This document shows positions 24,560 to 33,125 of a stretch of 64,000 bases of DNA, one piece after another. Source of the DNA: Glycocaulis sp051859565 (GTDB lineage Bacteria; Pseudomonadota; Alphaproteobacteria; Caulobacterales; Maricaulaceae). Below the pieces are notes generated by a model. It was not told the DNA's origin, ran no database searches, and worked only from the letters and a program-made list of their open reading frames with translations. The position numbers were made by a program, and so were the translations under genes. The stretch lies in NCBI RefSeq assembly GCF_051859565.1, contig NZ_JBHYFK010000001.1:310001-374000 (forward strand), written 5' to 3'. How positions within the stretch are numbered: position 1 is the first letter of the stretch; every line of letters starts with the position of its first letter.

Positions 24560-25330
24560 ATGAGTTTTTCGAATGCTATTCGCCCGCATCTGCCATATTT
24601 GCGGCGCTATGCCCGTATTCTGACCGGGTCCCAGACAAGCGGGGATGCTTACGTACGCGCTTGCCTGGAGGCTGTTCTGGCCAATCCGCAGGGTTTTGAC
24701 CGGGAGCAAAGTCCGAAGATCGCGCTCTATCAGCTTTTCCACGCCACCTGGGATAGCTCGGGAGGCTCGGAGTTCACGTCGACGCTGGACAGGCGCCTGT
24801 CTGAGATAACCCCCCTTCATCGTCAGGTGATGCTGCTCACCTCGGTCGAGGGGTTCAGCGTTGAAGATGCCGCCACCATCATGCGCATTAGCAAGGAGCA
24901 GGCGGAGGGCGCTCTGGTAAGCGCGCAGAAAGAGCTGGAGCAGGGGCTTGCAACCTCGGTACTCATTATTGAGGACGAGCCGATTATCGCCCTCGATCTT
25001 GCCACCGTGGTCGAGCGCCTGGGTCACCGCGTCTGTGATACCGCCCGCACACGCAGCGAGGCCGTGCAAAAGGCGCAGCAGCATCGCCCCGGCCTGGTGC
25101 TCGCCGACATTCAGCTGGCCGATAATTCTTCAGGCATTGATGCGGTACGTGACATACTCGCCGCTCAGGACGTACCCGTGATCTTCATCACCGCGTATCC
25201 TGAGCGTCTGCTCACCGGCGAGCGCCCGGAGCCGACCTATCTCATTACCAAGCCGTTTATGCCGGAAACCGTCGCCGCGACGATCAGCCAGGCGCTGTTT
25301 TTTGCGGCGGAACCCGCTGAAGCCTCTTGA
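24560..25330 (+). CDS. phyR: Anti-anti-sigma response regulator PhyR
   Basis: 256 residues from ATG 24560 (SD AGGAG; earlier in-frame starts overlap the promoter). Sigma-like domain 1-130 (YLRRYARILTGSQTSGDAYV, MLLTSVEGFSVEDAATIMRI) and a receiver domain 133-250 with acidic residues in IIEDEP (Asp139), phospho-acceptor Asp183 in VLADIQLAD, Thr211 and Lys231. Phosphorylation frees the sigma-like domain to bind NepR and release EcfG. Divergent from nepR; DUF1328 follows. Confidence 0.95.
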   Translation: MSFSNAIRPHLPYLRRYARILTGSQTSGDAYVRACLEAVLANPQGFDREQSPKIALYQLFHATWDSSGGSEFTSTLDRRLSEITPLHRQVMLLTSVEGFSVEDAATIMRISKEQAEGALVSAQKELEQGLATSVLIIEDEPIIALDLATVVERLGHRVCDTARTRSEAVQKAQQHRPGLVLADIQLADNSSGIDAVRDILAAQDVPVIFITAYPERLLTGERPEPTYLITKPFMPETVAATISQALFFAAEPAEAS

Positions 25331-25348
25331 GCTGGAAGGGATAAGACC

Positions 25349-25522
25349 ATGTTTGGCTGGGCCCTACTGTTCCTGATAATCGCCATTGTGTGCGCGGTAT
25401 TGGGCTTCATGACACTTGCCGGAGCGGCCGCGACGATCGCTCAGGTGCTGTTTGTTATCGCGTTGGCGCTTGCTGTCTTGTCAGCGGTCATACAGGCATT
25501 TCGTGGACGCCCGCCTGTATAA
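25349..25522 (+). CDS. DUF1328 (YtjA-type) small membrane protein
   Basis: 57 residues: MFGWALLFLIIAIVCAVLGF starts the first of two hydrophobic helices, the second being VLFVIALALAVLSAVI, with a short basic tail FRGRPPV. This is the DUF1328 family, commonly stress-induced in alphaproteobacteria; function unknown. It lies 18 nt behind phyR and ends at a strong terminator, so it is co-transcribed with phyR. Confidence 0.85.
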   Translation: MFGWALLFLIIAIVCAVLGFMTLAGAAATIAQVLFVIALALAVLSAVIQAFRGRPPV

Positions 25523-25545
25523 ATTCTAAAAATTAAGACTATTCC

Positions 25546-25583
25546 AAGCCAGATCATAACATAGGTTGTGATCTGGCTTTTTT
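25546..25583 (+). terminator. Intrinsic terminator of phyR-DUF1328
   Basis: AAGCCAGATCA (25546-25556) pairs with TGATCTGGCTT (25569-25579), extended by TAAC/GTTG, and is followed by TTTTTT (25578-25583). Confidence 0.9.
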
Positions 25584-25595
25584 ATGGATTATTCC

Positions 25596-25651
25596 GGAAC
25601 GGAGGCAGGGAATTCAGCGTTTGTCTACCTGGGAGCTTTCGGCTCCTTTTT
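25596..25651 (+). promoter_or_regulatory. Sigma-EcfG promoter and 5' stem-loop of the PRC-barrel gene
   Basis: GGAAC (25596-25600), 17-nt spacer, CGTT (25618-25621). The transcript should start near 25629 and would open with a small hairpin GGAGC/GCTCC (25632-25636 with 25642-25646) followed by five T. CTCC of that hairpin could also pair with the GGAG of the ribosome binding site at 25656. Confidence 0.75.
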
Positions 25652-25665
25652 ATATGGAGGTGGAC

Positions 25666-26445
25666 ATGAAAATGTTTCTGAAAGCATGCACGATTATTGC
25701 CACGGGCGGCCTTCTGTCGCCGATAGCCTTTGCAGACAATCCCCCTGCGGGGAACCCGGACCGCACGCAGGAAGCGCGTGAATGGGCTGAAGACCGCGCT
25801 GACCGTGCCGGAAATTGGGCATCTGAAACTGGCGATGCACTGAGCAACGCCATCCTTCCCGACCGTACGCGCCTGACGGCGCGGACCCTGACCTCTACCG
25901 ACCTTCAATATGAAGGTGGCTCGGCGCCGATCCGTGACCTCCGCATGAGCACGGATGGCGAGATCGAGGCTATCGTGGTCGCCCATGGCGGTTTCCTGGG
26001 TGTGTTCGGTGACGAGGTTGAAGTTGATGCCGTGTCGGCGTCGGTTCGCCATGATCTGGACGACGGCGAGATTGTCGTCGAGGCCAATGTCACCGCGGCC
26101 CAGATGGAAGCCGTGGCAGAGGGCCAGCGTTCGGCCATGTCGCTCGAACTGGTTGAAGAGCGCTCCGATACGGCACTTTACTATTCTGACCTTTCAGGCG
26201 CGGAAGTCCACGGCGCAAACGGTGAAGCCATCGCGGTCATCCGCGATGTGGAACTGAGCGCAGATGGCCGGGCCGAGTACGCCATTGTACGCGATAACGG
26301 CTTCTTCAACATGCTGGGTGAAACGGGCCGTGTGGCCTTTTCCACCCTGTCACTTGAGCACAATGGTGACAGCTGGGAAGTACACGCCCGGTCGATCACC
26401 GAGGCTGATATCCAGCGTATTACTGCGGCAGATGATGCCCGCTAG
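25666..26445 (+). CDS. Exported protein with two PRC-barrel-like domains
   Basis: 259 residues from ATG 25666 (SD GGAGGTGG). Signal peptide MKMFLKACTIIATGGLLSPIAFA. Two similar segments follow: LQYEGGSAPIRDLRMSTDGE with AIVVAHGGFLGVFGDEVEV, and VHGANGEAIAVIRDVELSADG with AIVRDNGFFNMLGETGRVAF, each of PRC-barrel type. A sigma-EcfG promoter places it in the general stress regulon. Such exported PRC proteins are common in stress regulons of alphaproteobacteria; biochemical role unknown. Confidence 0.8.
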   Translation: MKMFLKACTIIATGGLLSPIAFADNPPAGNPDRTQEAREWAEDRADRAGNWASETGDALSNAILPDRTRLTARTLTSTDLQYEGGSAPIRDLRMSTDGEIEAIVVAHGGFLGVFGDEVEVDAVSASVRHDLDDGEIVVEANVTAAQMEAVAEGQRSAMSLELVEERSDTALYYSDLSGAEVHGANGEAIAVIRDVELSADGRAEYAIVRDNGFFNMLGETGRVAFSTLSLEHNGDSWEVHARSITEADIQRITAADDAR

Positions 26446-26470
26446 ATAGAATAGGCCTCCGCACCAGAAT

Positions 26471-26504
26471 GGCCCCTGTGCAGCAATGCGCGGGGGCCTT
26501 TTTT
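26471..26504 (+). terminator. Intrinsic terminator after the PRC-barrel gene
   Basis: GGCCCCTGTG (26471-26480) pairs with CGCGGGGGCC (26489-26498, with G-U pairs), followed by TTTTTT (26499-26504). It separates this gene from the convergent gene ending at 26503. Confidence 0.88.
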
Positions 26505-26928
26505 ATTCCGTGCCGGGCTGCAGGGTGAACAGGCCGCTCAACATGGACTGCTCGGCCCGGTGCAGGGGCAGGTCGAGAATGAATGCGGCCTCGGCCAGCG
26601 AGAAACCTTCTACACACACGAGTATCAGCAGGGCTCTTGCCGTAAATGGCAGGCCCCACAGGGCTGCCGCAAACGAGGCAGGGCTTGCCGGGGCCGACGC
26701 TGGAAATGACCGCAGATTGGTGTTGGCCACCGGGCTGGCGTACTGCAGCCGGGATGTAAACTGACGGAACAGCTCGCGCTCGGTGCTGGCCAGCTGCGCA
26801 TCCGGGTCGTTGGCGGGCGTATCTGCCAGGAGCCGGCTGAGCACAAGGCCGGCGGCGGCCAGATCAGCGGTCAGCAGGAATCCGTACCTGTGAAGACGGA
26901 TGGCGAGGGGGAGTTTGGTAACGGGCAT
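26503..26928 (-). CDS. Sigma-like protein resembling the PhyR/EcfG sigma domain, without receiver
   Basis: 141 residues from ATG 26928; ATG 26970 or TTG 26982 are alternatives and none has a good ribosome binding site. By eye it aligns with the sigma-like half of PhyR: LHRYGFLLTADLAAAGLVL with PhyR LRRYARILTGSQTSGDAYV, ELFRQFTSRL with LYQLFHATW, and ALLILVCVEGFSLAEAAFIL with QVMLLTSVEGFSVEDAATIM. Region 4 lacks the basic DNA-reading helix of true sigmas, so it may be a NepR-binding mimic or a decayed paralogue. Role is inference. Confidence 0.65.
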   Translation of the reverse strand: MPVTKLPLAIRLHRYGFLLTADLAAAGLVLSRLLADTPANDPDAQLASTERELFRQFTSRLQYASPVANTNLRSFPASAPASPASFAAALWGLPFTARALLILVCVEGFSLAEAAFILDLPLHRAEQSMLSGLFTLQPGTE

Positions 26929-27023
26929 TGGCTGACGGCATTGCCGCCTGCTCCTTTGTTTGACGCCCATTCCCCTTAGCAATCGCGCGCGTGAGGCGCG
27001 CTAACATAGATTGTCTGGCTACC

Positions 27024-27776
27024 TCATGCCTGCCCTGCGCCTGCGAGGTCCAGCGCATGGTCGGGCCGGGCCAGATGCAGATAGCGGGTATCGTAGTCGG
27101 CTTCGCGCGCCAGCGCGTCGATGTCGGTGATCCGCAGCCGACCTTGTGCTTCCAGGACAACCAGACCCTCACGCCGCAATTCACTTAACGTGCGCGAGAC
27201 GTGGACAGGTGTCAGGCCAAGGCAGTCAGCCATCACCTCGCGGGTCAGCGCCACCTCGATAAGCCCGTCGCTGGGACCGCCGCCAAGCGCCTGACGCCGC
27301 ACTAGTTCGAGCAGCAAATGCGCCAGCCGGACACGCGCGCTACGCCGCCCGATGCGCACGATGTGCTCGCGCAGAATGCCCTCTTCCTGAACCACGCTCC
27401 ACAAAAGCGAGGTTGCCACTTCCGGATCGCCGTGGAGCAACTCCAGAAACCGCGCAGAATCCACTTCGCACAGCATGACAGCGGTCATCGTCTTGACGGA
27501 ATGGTCAGCCCGGGTGTCGATCAGGCCTTGAAGATCGCAGATGTCGCCGGGCAGCAGCATGTTCAGTATCTGGCGCCGGCCATTGGCCAGATTGCGGTGA
27601 CGCATCGCCCAGCCGCTTTCGATCCAGAAAAGCGAGTCCGTTTTCTCCCCCTGCCGCATAAGGCAGTGACCTGGCTCCACCAGACGGTTGCGTTTTCTGC
27701 AGGCGAGCAGCGCTTGTGCAGCGCGGTCACTCAGCCTGCCATGATGGCGCAGGCGCAAGATGAGAGGACTTGTCAT
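27024..27776 (-). CDS. Crp/Fnr-family transcriptional regulator
   Basis: 250 residues from ATG 27776 (MTSPLILRLRHHG). Cyclic-nucleotide-binding fold (VEPGHCLMRQGEKTDSLFWI split: MRQGEKTDSLFWIESGWA; LLPGDICDLQGL) and a C-terminal HTH_Crp (LTREVMADCLGLTPVHVSRTLSELRREGL split: MADCLGLTPVHVSRTLSEL). No Cys cluster of FNR type is seen, and the cAMP-binding Arg/Ser pair of CRP is not evident. It belongs to the group often found beside stress genes in alphaproteobacteria. Target unknown. Confidence 0.87.
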   Translation of the reverse strand: MTSPLILRLRHHGRLSDRAAQALLACRKRNRLVEPGHCLMRQGEKTDSLFWIESGWAMRHRNLANGRRQILNMLLPGDICDLQGLIDTRADHSVKTMTAVMLCEVDSARFLELLHGDPEVATSLLWSVVQEEGILREHIVRIGRRSARVRLAHLLLELVRRQALGGGPSDGLIEVALTREVMADCLGLTPVHVSRTLSELRREGLVVLEAQGRLRITDIDALAREADYDTRYLHLARPDHALDLAGAGQA

Positions 27777-27872
27777 CAGGGGGTATCTCCGTTGTGACCG
27801 CCCGCGCAACGGCCCGGACGACCTGAAGATATACGTCTCAGCGCGAAGCCCGGTTCCGGAGGCCCAATGCAA

Positions 27873-27899
27873 ATGCGCCCGCCGGACCGGCGGGCGCAT
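27873..27899 (-). terminator. Hairpin downstream of csbD (probable terminator)
   Basis: ATGCGCCCGCCGG (27873-27885) and CCGGCGGGCGCAT (27887-27899) are perfectly complementary. On the minus strand, where csbD ends at 27931, only TTTGCATT follows, so termination may be weak. Confidence 0.5.
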
Positions 27900-27930
27900 G
27901 GGAACATGCAGTCAAGACAGAATAGGAAAA

Positions 27931-28116
27931 CTACAGGTCTTCCAGTTCCTTCTCCACCTCTTCACGACTCTTTCCGTAGCGCTCCTGTAGCTTGCCGACG
28001 AGCTTGTCCTTCTCGCCATCAATCTGTTTCAGGTCGTCATCGGTCAGCTTGCCCCAACGGCTCTTGATGTCGCCGGTCAGCTGCTTCCACTTGCCTTTGA
28101 TTTCATCGGAATTCAT
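27931..28116 (-). CDS. CsbD family stress protein
   Basis: 61 residues: MNSDEIKGKWKQLTGDIKSR and KLVGKLQERYGKSREEVEKEL are classic CsbD. The protein is small, charged and highly stress-inducible in many bacteria; its biochemical function is unknown. The sigma-EcfG promoter at 28169-28145 places it in the general stress regulon. Confidence 0.92.
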   Translation of the reverse strand: MNSDEIKGKWKQLTGDIKSRWGKLTDDDLKQIDGEKDKLVGKLQERYGKSREEVEKELEDL

Positions 28117-28144
28117 CTGGTTCTCCTTACCATGCCCCGTCGGT

Positions 28145-28169
28145 AACGCTGCTCACGCCAGGCAGTTCC
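28145..28169 (-). promoter_or_regulatory. Sigma-EcfG promoter of csbD
   Basis: Minus strand GGAAC (28169-28165), 16-nt spacer, CGTT (28148-28145), about 30 nt before the csbD ATG. Confidence 0.82.
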
Positions 28170-28365
28170 GCCAAAAAACTGGCAGATGGCAGGGATCGCG
28201 TTGGAAAGTGCCGCGTTAGATGGTCTACAGTGAGGAGGGCAGCTGTTTGCGGATTCGCCGCATACGGTTGAACTTCGTCTGTGACATCATATCTGGAAAA
28301 CTCATCGTGGGGTCCGGCCGATCATCCGGATTTTTCAACAGTATTGATTTCAGGAGGCATTTTGT

Positions 28366-30138
28366 ATGTGCGGTATTGCCGGTGAATTGCGTTTTGACGG
28401 AGAGCCTGCCGATATCTCCGCGCTTGGGGTGGTCACCGGCCGGATGACGCCGCGCGGACCGGATGCGGGCGGTCTCTATGTTCAAGGCGCGGCTGCCCTT
28501 GGTCACCGGCGTCTCAAGATCATCGATCTTACCGATGCCGCACAGCAGCCCATGGTCGATTCCGAGCTTGGACTGTCGGGCGTGTTCAATGGCTGCATCT
28601 ATAACCATAAGGAGCTGCGCGCGGAGCTGGAGGCCAAGGGCTACCGCTTCTTTTCAGACGGCGACACCGAAGTGCTGCTCAAGGGCTATCACGCCTGGGG
28701 CGAGGATTTCGTCCAGCGTCTTAATGGCATGTTCGCCTTCTCCATTGTCGAGCGCGATTCAGGACGTGTACTGATTGGACGCGATCGTCTGGGCATCAAA
28801 CCCCTCTATTATAACGAGACAAAAGGCGCGTTCCGCTTTGCATCGAGCCTGCCCGCGCTGCTGGCCTTTGGCGATATCGACACCTCGCTGGACCCCCAGG
28901 CGCTCAATTTCTATTTCTCCTTCCATGCTGTTGTCCCGGCGCCGTGGACGATATTGAAGGGCGTGCGCAAGCTGCCCCCGGCAACACTGCTGAGGATCGA
29001 GCCTGACGGCACGCGCTCCGAGCGCCGTTTCTGGACATTGCCCTTCGGCCCGCGCGATGACGAAGCCGGTCTGTCGCGCGGCGAGTGGAAAGAGCGTGTC
29101 GCCGATGCGATGCGCCTGGCGGTTAAGCGGCGTCTCGTTGCGGATGTGCCGGTCGGCGTATTGTTGTCGGGCGGGCTCGACAGCTCGCTGATTGTCGGCT
29201 TGTTGGCCGAGGCCGGGCAGACGGGCCTGAAGACCTTCTCCATCGGCTTTGAGAGCGTAGGTGAAGAAGCCGGCGATGAGTTTCAGTACTCGGACATCAT
29301 AGCGCAACGCTTCCAGACCGATCATCATCAGATCCGCATTGATACCGCCCGCGCATTGCCCGCGCTGGAACGCGCGATCGGCGCCATGAGCGAGCCAATG
29401 ACCAGCCATGACTGCGTGGGTTTCTTCCTTCTCAGCGAAGAGGTGTCAAAACACGTAAAGGTCGTTCAGTCCGGTCAGGGTGCTGATGAAATTTTTGCTG
29501 GATATCACTGGTATCCGCCCATGCTGGACGCGAACGACGCCGTCGAGACCTACGCCAAGGCCTTCTTTGACCGTGACAGCGCGGAAATGGGCGAGCTGCT
29601 GCATGATGGATGGGCCGATGGTGATCTCGCCCGCAAGTTCGTCGCCCAGCACTTCGCGAAAGGCGGGGCGGAGCGGCCGATAGACAAGGCCTTGCGCATC
29701 GATACCGAGATCATGCTGATCGACGACCCTGTAAAGCGGGTCGACAACATGACCATGGCGTTTGGGCTGGAGGCGCGCGTGCCTTTCCTTGATTATGAAG
29801 TGGTGGAGCTGGCGGCGCGCGTGCCTGCCGAGCTGAAAATCGCAGACGGAGGCAAGGGCATACTGAAGGATGTCGGGCGCGACGTGATCCCGTCCGAGGT
29901 CATCGACAGGCCCAAGGGATATTTCCCGGTGCCGGCCCTGAAATATCTGCGCGGCCCGTATCTGGAGCGGGTTCGTGACGCTGTCACATCAGACAGCTTC
30001 CGGTCGCGCGGCATTGTGCAGGATGGCTATGTCGACAGGCTTCTGGCTGATCCGGAGGCCCATATCACGCCTTTACGCGGCTCGAAGCTTTACCAGATCG
30101 GCTTGCTCGCCATGTGGCTTGAAGCGCATAATGTGTAA
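28366..30138 (+). CDS. N-acetylglutaminylglutamine amidotransferase (AsnB-like, NAGGN operon)
   Basis: 590 residues, SD AGGAGG. MCGIAGELRFDG gives the N-terminal glutamine-amidotransferase nucleophile Cys2; the AsnB-type ATP site is LLSGGLDSSLIVGL with IGFES and SGQGADEIFAGYHWY. In the NAGGN trio it amidates the dipeptide to N-acetylglutaminylglutamine amide, a compatible solute made under osmotic stress. The two other members follow directly. The 249-nt gap upstream also holds the csbD promoter; no EcfG site faces this gene. Confidence 0.92.
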   Translation: MCGIAGELRFDGEPADISALGVVTGRMTPRGPDAGGLYVQGAAALGHRRLKIIDLTDAAQQPMVDSELGLSGVFNGCIYNHKELRAELEAKGYRFFSDGDTEVLLKGYHAWGEDFVQRLNGMFAFSIVERDSGRVLIGRDRLGIKPLYYNETKGAFRFASSLPALLAFGDIDTSLDPQALNFYFSFHAVVPAPWTILKGVRKLPPATLLRIEPDGTRSERRFWTLPFGPRDDEAGLSRGEWKERVADAMRLAVKRRLVADVPVGVLLSGGLDSSLIVGLLAEAGQTGLKTFSIGFESVGEEAGDEFQYSDIIAQRFQTDHHQIRIDTARALPALERAIGAMSEPMTSHDCVGFFLLSEEVSKHVKVVQSGQGADEIFAGYHWYPPMLDANDAVETYAKAFFDRDSAEMGELLHDGWADGDLARKFVAQHFAKGGAERPIDKALRIDTEIMLIDDPVKRVDNMTMAFGLEARVPFLDYEVVELAARVPAELKIADGGKGILKDVGRDVIPSEVIDRPKGYFPVPALKYLRGPYLERVRDAVTSDSFRSRGIVQDGYVDRLLADPEAHITPLRGSKLYQIGLLAMWLEAHNV

Positions 30139-30162
30139 TCGGGATGTGATCGGAGGCGGCAC

Positions 30163-31932
30163 ATGAGCCAGCCACGCAAGTCCGGCAAACGCAACCCGAT
30201 GGGTCACCGCCTGAAGCGTATGCGCGATCAGTCCATGCGTGCTGCTGTTCCGGGTGCGGACGATGCGGCGCCCCCCTCTCTGCCTGCCAATGTTGTCGTT
30301 GATTGTGGCTGGGGGCGGCTGGCCTTTGCCCAGACCTTTGAAACCGCCGACGAGCTGGTGGACGTTCTACGCAGCGAGGAAAGCGCAAAGCGCGACATCG
30401 CCTTCTACATCCGTGACCCTCATGTGGTGCTGGCCGCTGCGCCGCAGGAGCTGTTTCTCGATCCGTCGCATACCTACAGGCTTGATCTTGCCACCTACCG
30501 CCCACGCCGCACCCCTGTTCGCGGCTATTTTGTCCGGCGGTTATGTTCCGAAGCGGATGCCAAGGCGGTAAACCGGATCTACCGGGCACGCGGCATGGTG
30601 CCCGTGGAACCAGAATTTTTCTGGCGCCAGCGCGACAGCCGCACACTGACAGTTCTGGTAGTCGAACACGATGAAACGGGCGAAATTCTGGGGGCCGTCA
30701 CCGGTGTCGACCACAGCCGGGCCTTCAATGACCCCGCGCACGGCTCCTCGCTCTGGTGCCTGGCGGTGGACCCGCGTGCCAGCCAGCCCGGCATTGGAGA
30801 AGCTCTTGTGCGCCGCCTGGCGGAGCTTTTCCAGGCCCGCGGTGCGGCGTTTCTGGATCTCTCCGTGCTTCACGACAATGAATCCGCGATAGCGCTCTAC
30901 GAGAAGCTTGGTTTCAAGCGCATCCCTGTGTTCACGCTCAAGCGCAAGAACACGATCAATGAAAAGCTTTTCATCGGTCCGTCTCCGGAAGAACAGCTCA
31001 ACCCTTATGCCCGCATCATTATTGATGAAGCCCGGCGGCGCGGTATCGGCATCGAAGTGCTGGACGCGGAAGGCGGCTTCTTCAGGCTGAGCTGGGGCGG
31101 CAGGGCGGTAACCTGCCGGGAATCCTTGTCCGAACTGACGACGGCGGTGGCGATGAGCCGTTGCGATGACAAGGCCGTGACGCGCCGGCTGATGGAAGCG
31201 GCCGGGGTTCCGGTTCCGCGCCAGCTCAGCGCAACTGCCAGCGAAGCCGACCGTGCGGCATTTCTTGAGGCGTGCGGCTCGGTGGTGGTCAAGCCCGCGC
31301 GGGGGGAGCAGGGGCGCGGCGTCGTGGTCGGCATCGAGACGCTCGCTGATATGGATGCCGCACTGAAGCAGGCCGCGTCGACTGGCCCCCACATTCTGAT
31401 CGAAGAGTGCGTGCAGGGCGATGATTTGCGCGTGGTGGTGATAAATGACGAGGTGGTCGCGGCTGCGCTGCGCAAGCCGCCTGAAATTCTCGGCGATGGC
31501 GAGCGCACCATCCGTCAGCTGATAGAGCGTTTGTCCCGGCGCCGGTCGGCGGCCACGCAAGGAGAGTCCCGCATCCCGCTTGACGAGGAGACGGACCGCT
31601 GTGTACGGGCAGGTGGCTACAGCCTGGATGATGTTTTGCCGCGCGGCGAGCAACTGCGTGTGCGCCGGACGGCCAATCTGCACACGGGCGGCACGCTGCA
31701 CGACGTGACCGCGGAGCTTGGCCCGGCTATTGCGGCCAGTGCCCTGAAGGCGGCGCGCGCCATTGATATACCCGTGGCTGGCATGGACTTTATCGTCACC
31801 GATCCGGCAGGCACTCATCATGTCTTCATCGAAGCCAATGAGCGGCCGGGTCTTGCCAATCACGAGCCCCAGCCCACTGCCGAGCGCTTCATCGACCTGC
31901 TGTTTCCGCTGTCGGCGAGGCGCCCTGAATGA
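30163..31932 (+). CDS. ngg: N-acetylglutaminylglutamine synthetase (GNAT plus ATP-grasp fusion)
   Basis: 589 residues. The N-terminal half is a GNAT acetyltransferase (SSLWCLAVDPRASQPGIGEALVRRL split: CLAVDPRASQPGIGEALVRR; HDNESAIALYEKLGFKRI). The C-terminal half is an ATP-grasp ligase (VVVKPARGEQGRGVVVGI, LIEECVQGDDLRVVVIN, VAGMDFIV, FIEANERPGL), related to cyanophycin synthetase and GshF. It acetylates and joins two glutamines to form N-acetylglutaminylglutamine. It lies 24 nt behind the amidotransferase gene, and its stop overlaps the next ATG. Confidence 0.92.
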   Translation: MSQPRKSGKRNPMGHRLKRMRDQSMRAAVPGADDAAPPSLPANVVVDCGWGRLAFAQTFETADELVDVLRSEESAKRDIAFYIRDPHVVLAAAPQELFLDPSHTYRLDLATYRPRRTPVRGYFVRRLCSEADAKAVNRIYRARGMVPVEPEFFWRQRDSRTLTVLVVEHDETGEILGAVTGVDHSRAFNDPAHGSSLWCLAVDPRASQPGIGEALVRRLAELFQARGAAFLDLSVLHDNESAIALYEKLGFKRIPVFTLKRKNTINEKLFIGPSPEEQLNPYARIIIDEARRRGIGIEVLDAEGGFFRLSWGGRAVTCRESLSELTTAVAMSRCDDKAVTRRLMEAAGVPVPRQLSATASEADRAAFLEACGSVVVKPARGEQGRGVVVGIETLADMDAALKQAASTGPHILIEECVQGDDLRVVVINDEVVAAALRKPPEILGDGERTIRQLIERLSRRRSAATQGESRIPLDEETDRCVRAGGYSLDDVLPRGEQLRVRRTANLHTGGTLHDVTAELGPAIAASALKAARAIDIPVAGMDFIVTDPAGTHHVFIEANERPGLANHEPQPTAERFIDLLFPLSARRPE

Positions 31933-33125
31933 AGAATAGCGTCATGCCCCTTATCGACGACACCTATATTGCAGGCTTTCTCAAGACCTTACTCGAGACT
32001 CCAAGCCCGACCGGCTACACCGATGCGGTGACACGGGTGTGTTGCGCTGAACTGGAGCGCCTGGGTGTCAGCTACGAGATAACGCGCCGCGGCGCGATCC
32101 GCGCCCGGCTGCAGGGTGGCCGCCGGCAGCCGGCCCGCGCCCTTATCGCGCATGTCGACACGCTAGGCGCGCAGGTGAAATTCCTCAAAGAGAACGGACG
32201 CATGGAGCTGGTGCCGATCGGGCACTGGTCCTCGCGCTTTGCAGAAGGCGCGCGCTGCACGGTCTTTACCGCCGGGCACGGCGCGTTCCGGGGTACGATC
32301 CTGCCGCTCAAGGCGTCTGGCCACACCTTCAATGACGAAGTCGACACTCAGCCCGTGGCCTGGTGTCAGGTCGAATTGCGCCCTGACATAGTGGCTGAGA
32401 ATGCGGAAGATCTGGCTGTTACGGGCTTCAATATCGGAGACTTTGTAGCCATTGATCCGCAGCCGGAGTTTCTCGATAACGGCTTTGTGGTTTCGCGCCA
32501 TCTAGACGACAAGGCCGGTGTCGCGGCGATGTTTGGCGCCATCAAGGCCCTGGTTGAGGGCGAAGTGCAACTGGCGGTCGATACCTATTTCCTGATTTCA
32601 GTGACCGAGGAGGTGGGCCATGGCGCAAGCTCGGTTCTTACGCACGACATTGCCTCCATGGTGACCATCGATAATGGCACCACCGCGCCTGGACAGAATA
32701 GCCGGGAGTTTGGTGTCACCATAGCGATGGCCGACCAGACCGGGCCGTTTGACTATCACCTCACCCAGAAACTGTTGCGCCTGTGCCGGGAGGAAGAGAT
32801 CGACCATCAGCGCGACATTTTCCGGTATTATCGCTCGGATTCGGCGGCGGCGATTGAATCCGGGGCCGATGTACGAACGGCGCTGGTCACGTTCGGCATA
32901 GACGCCAGCCACGGTTATGAGCGCATCCACATGCATGCCTTGCACTCAGTGGCGCGCCTGATTCATGCCTATGCCGCATCGCGCGTGGAGATTCGCCGCG
33001 ACGCCGAACCGCTCACCGATTCGCTCAAAGGCTTTACCGGCCTGCCCATGGACCCGGCCAATGAGGAAAGCTGGGATGGGCGCGATGATGCACCGGAGCG
33101 CCCGTCTGAAGGCGGCCAGAACTAA
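31929..33125 (+). CDS. M42-family peptidase of the NAGGN osmoprotectant system
   Basis: 398 residues; ATG overlaps the synthetase stop (ATGA). Metal-peptidase motifs: LIAHVDTLG, HLDDKAGVAAM, SVTEEVGHGAS, FGIDASHGYERIHMHAL. M42 aminopeptidases of this subgroup occur only in NAGGN clusters; a role in turnover or maturation of the solute is assumed. The TAA at 33123-33125 overlaps the stop of the convergent EAL gene, with no terminator between. Confidence 0.9.
   Translation: MKNSVMPLIDDTYIAGFLKTLLETPSPTGYTDAVTRVCCAELERLGVSYEITRRGAIRARLQGGRRQPARALIAHVDTLGAQVKFLKENGRMELVPIGHWSSRFAEGARCTVFTAGHGAFRGTILPLKASGHTFNDEVDTQPVAWCQVELRPDIVAENAEDLAVTGFNIGDFVAIDPQPEFLDNGFVVSRHLDDKAGVAAMFGAIKALVEGEVQLAVDTYFLISVTEEVGHGASSVLTHDIASMVTIDNGTTAPGQNSREFGVTIAMADQTGPFDYHLTQKLLRLCREEEIDHQRDIFRYYRSDSAAAIESGADVRTALVTFGIDASHGYERIHMHALHSVARLIHAYAASRVEIRRDAEPLTDSLKGFTGLPMDPANEESWDGRDDAPERPSEGGQN

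Noticed and set aside
27808..27857. Possible EcfG promoter before the Crp/Fnr gene (AACG ... GTTCC on the plus strand)
   Set aside because: The two elements are 41 nt apart, far from the 16-17 nt required.
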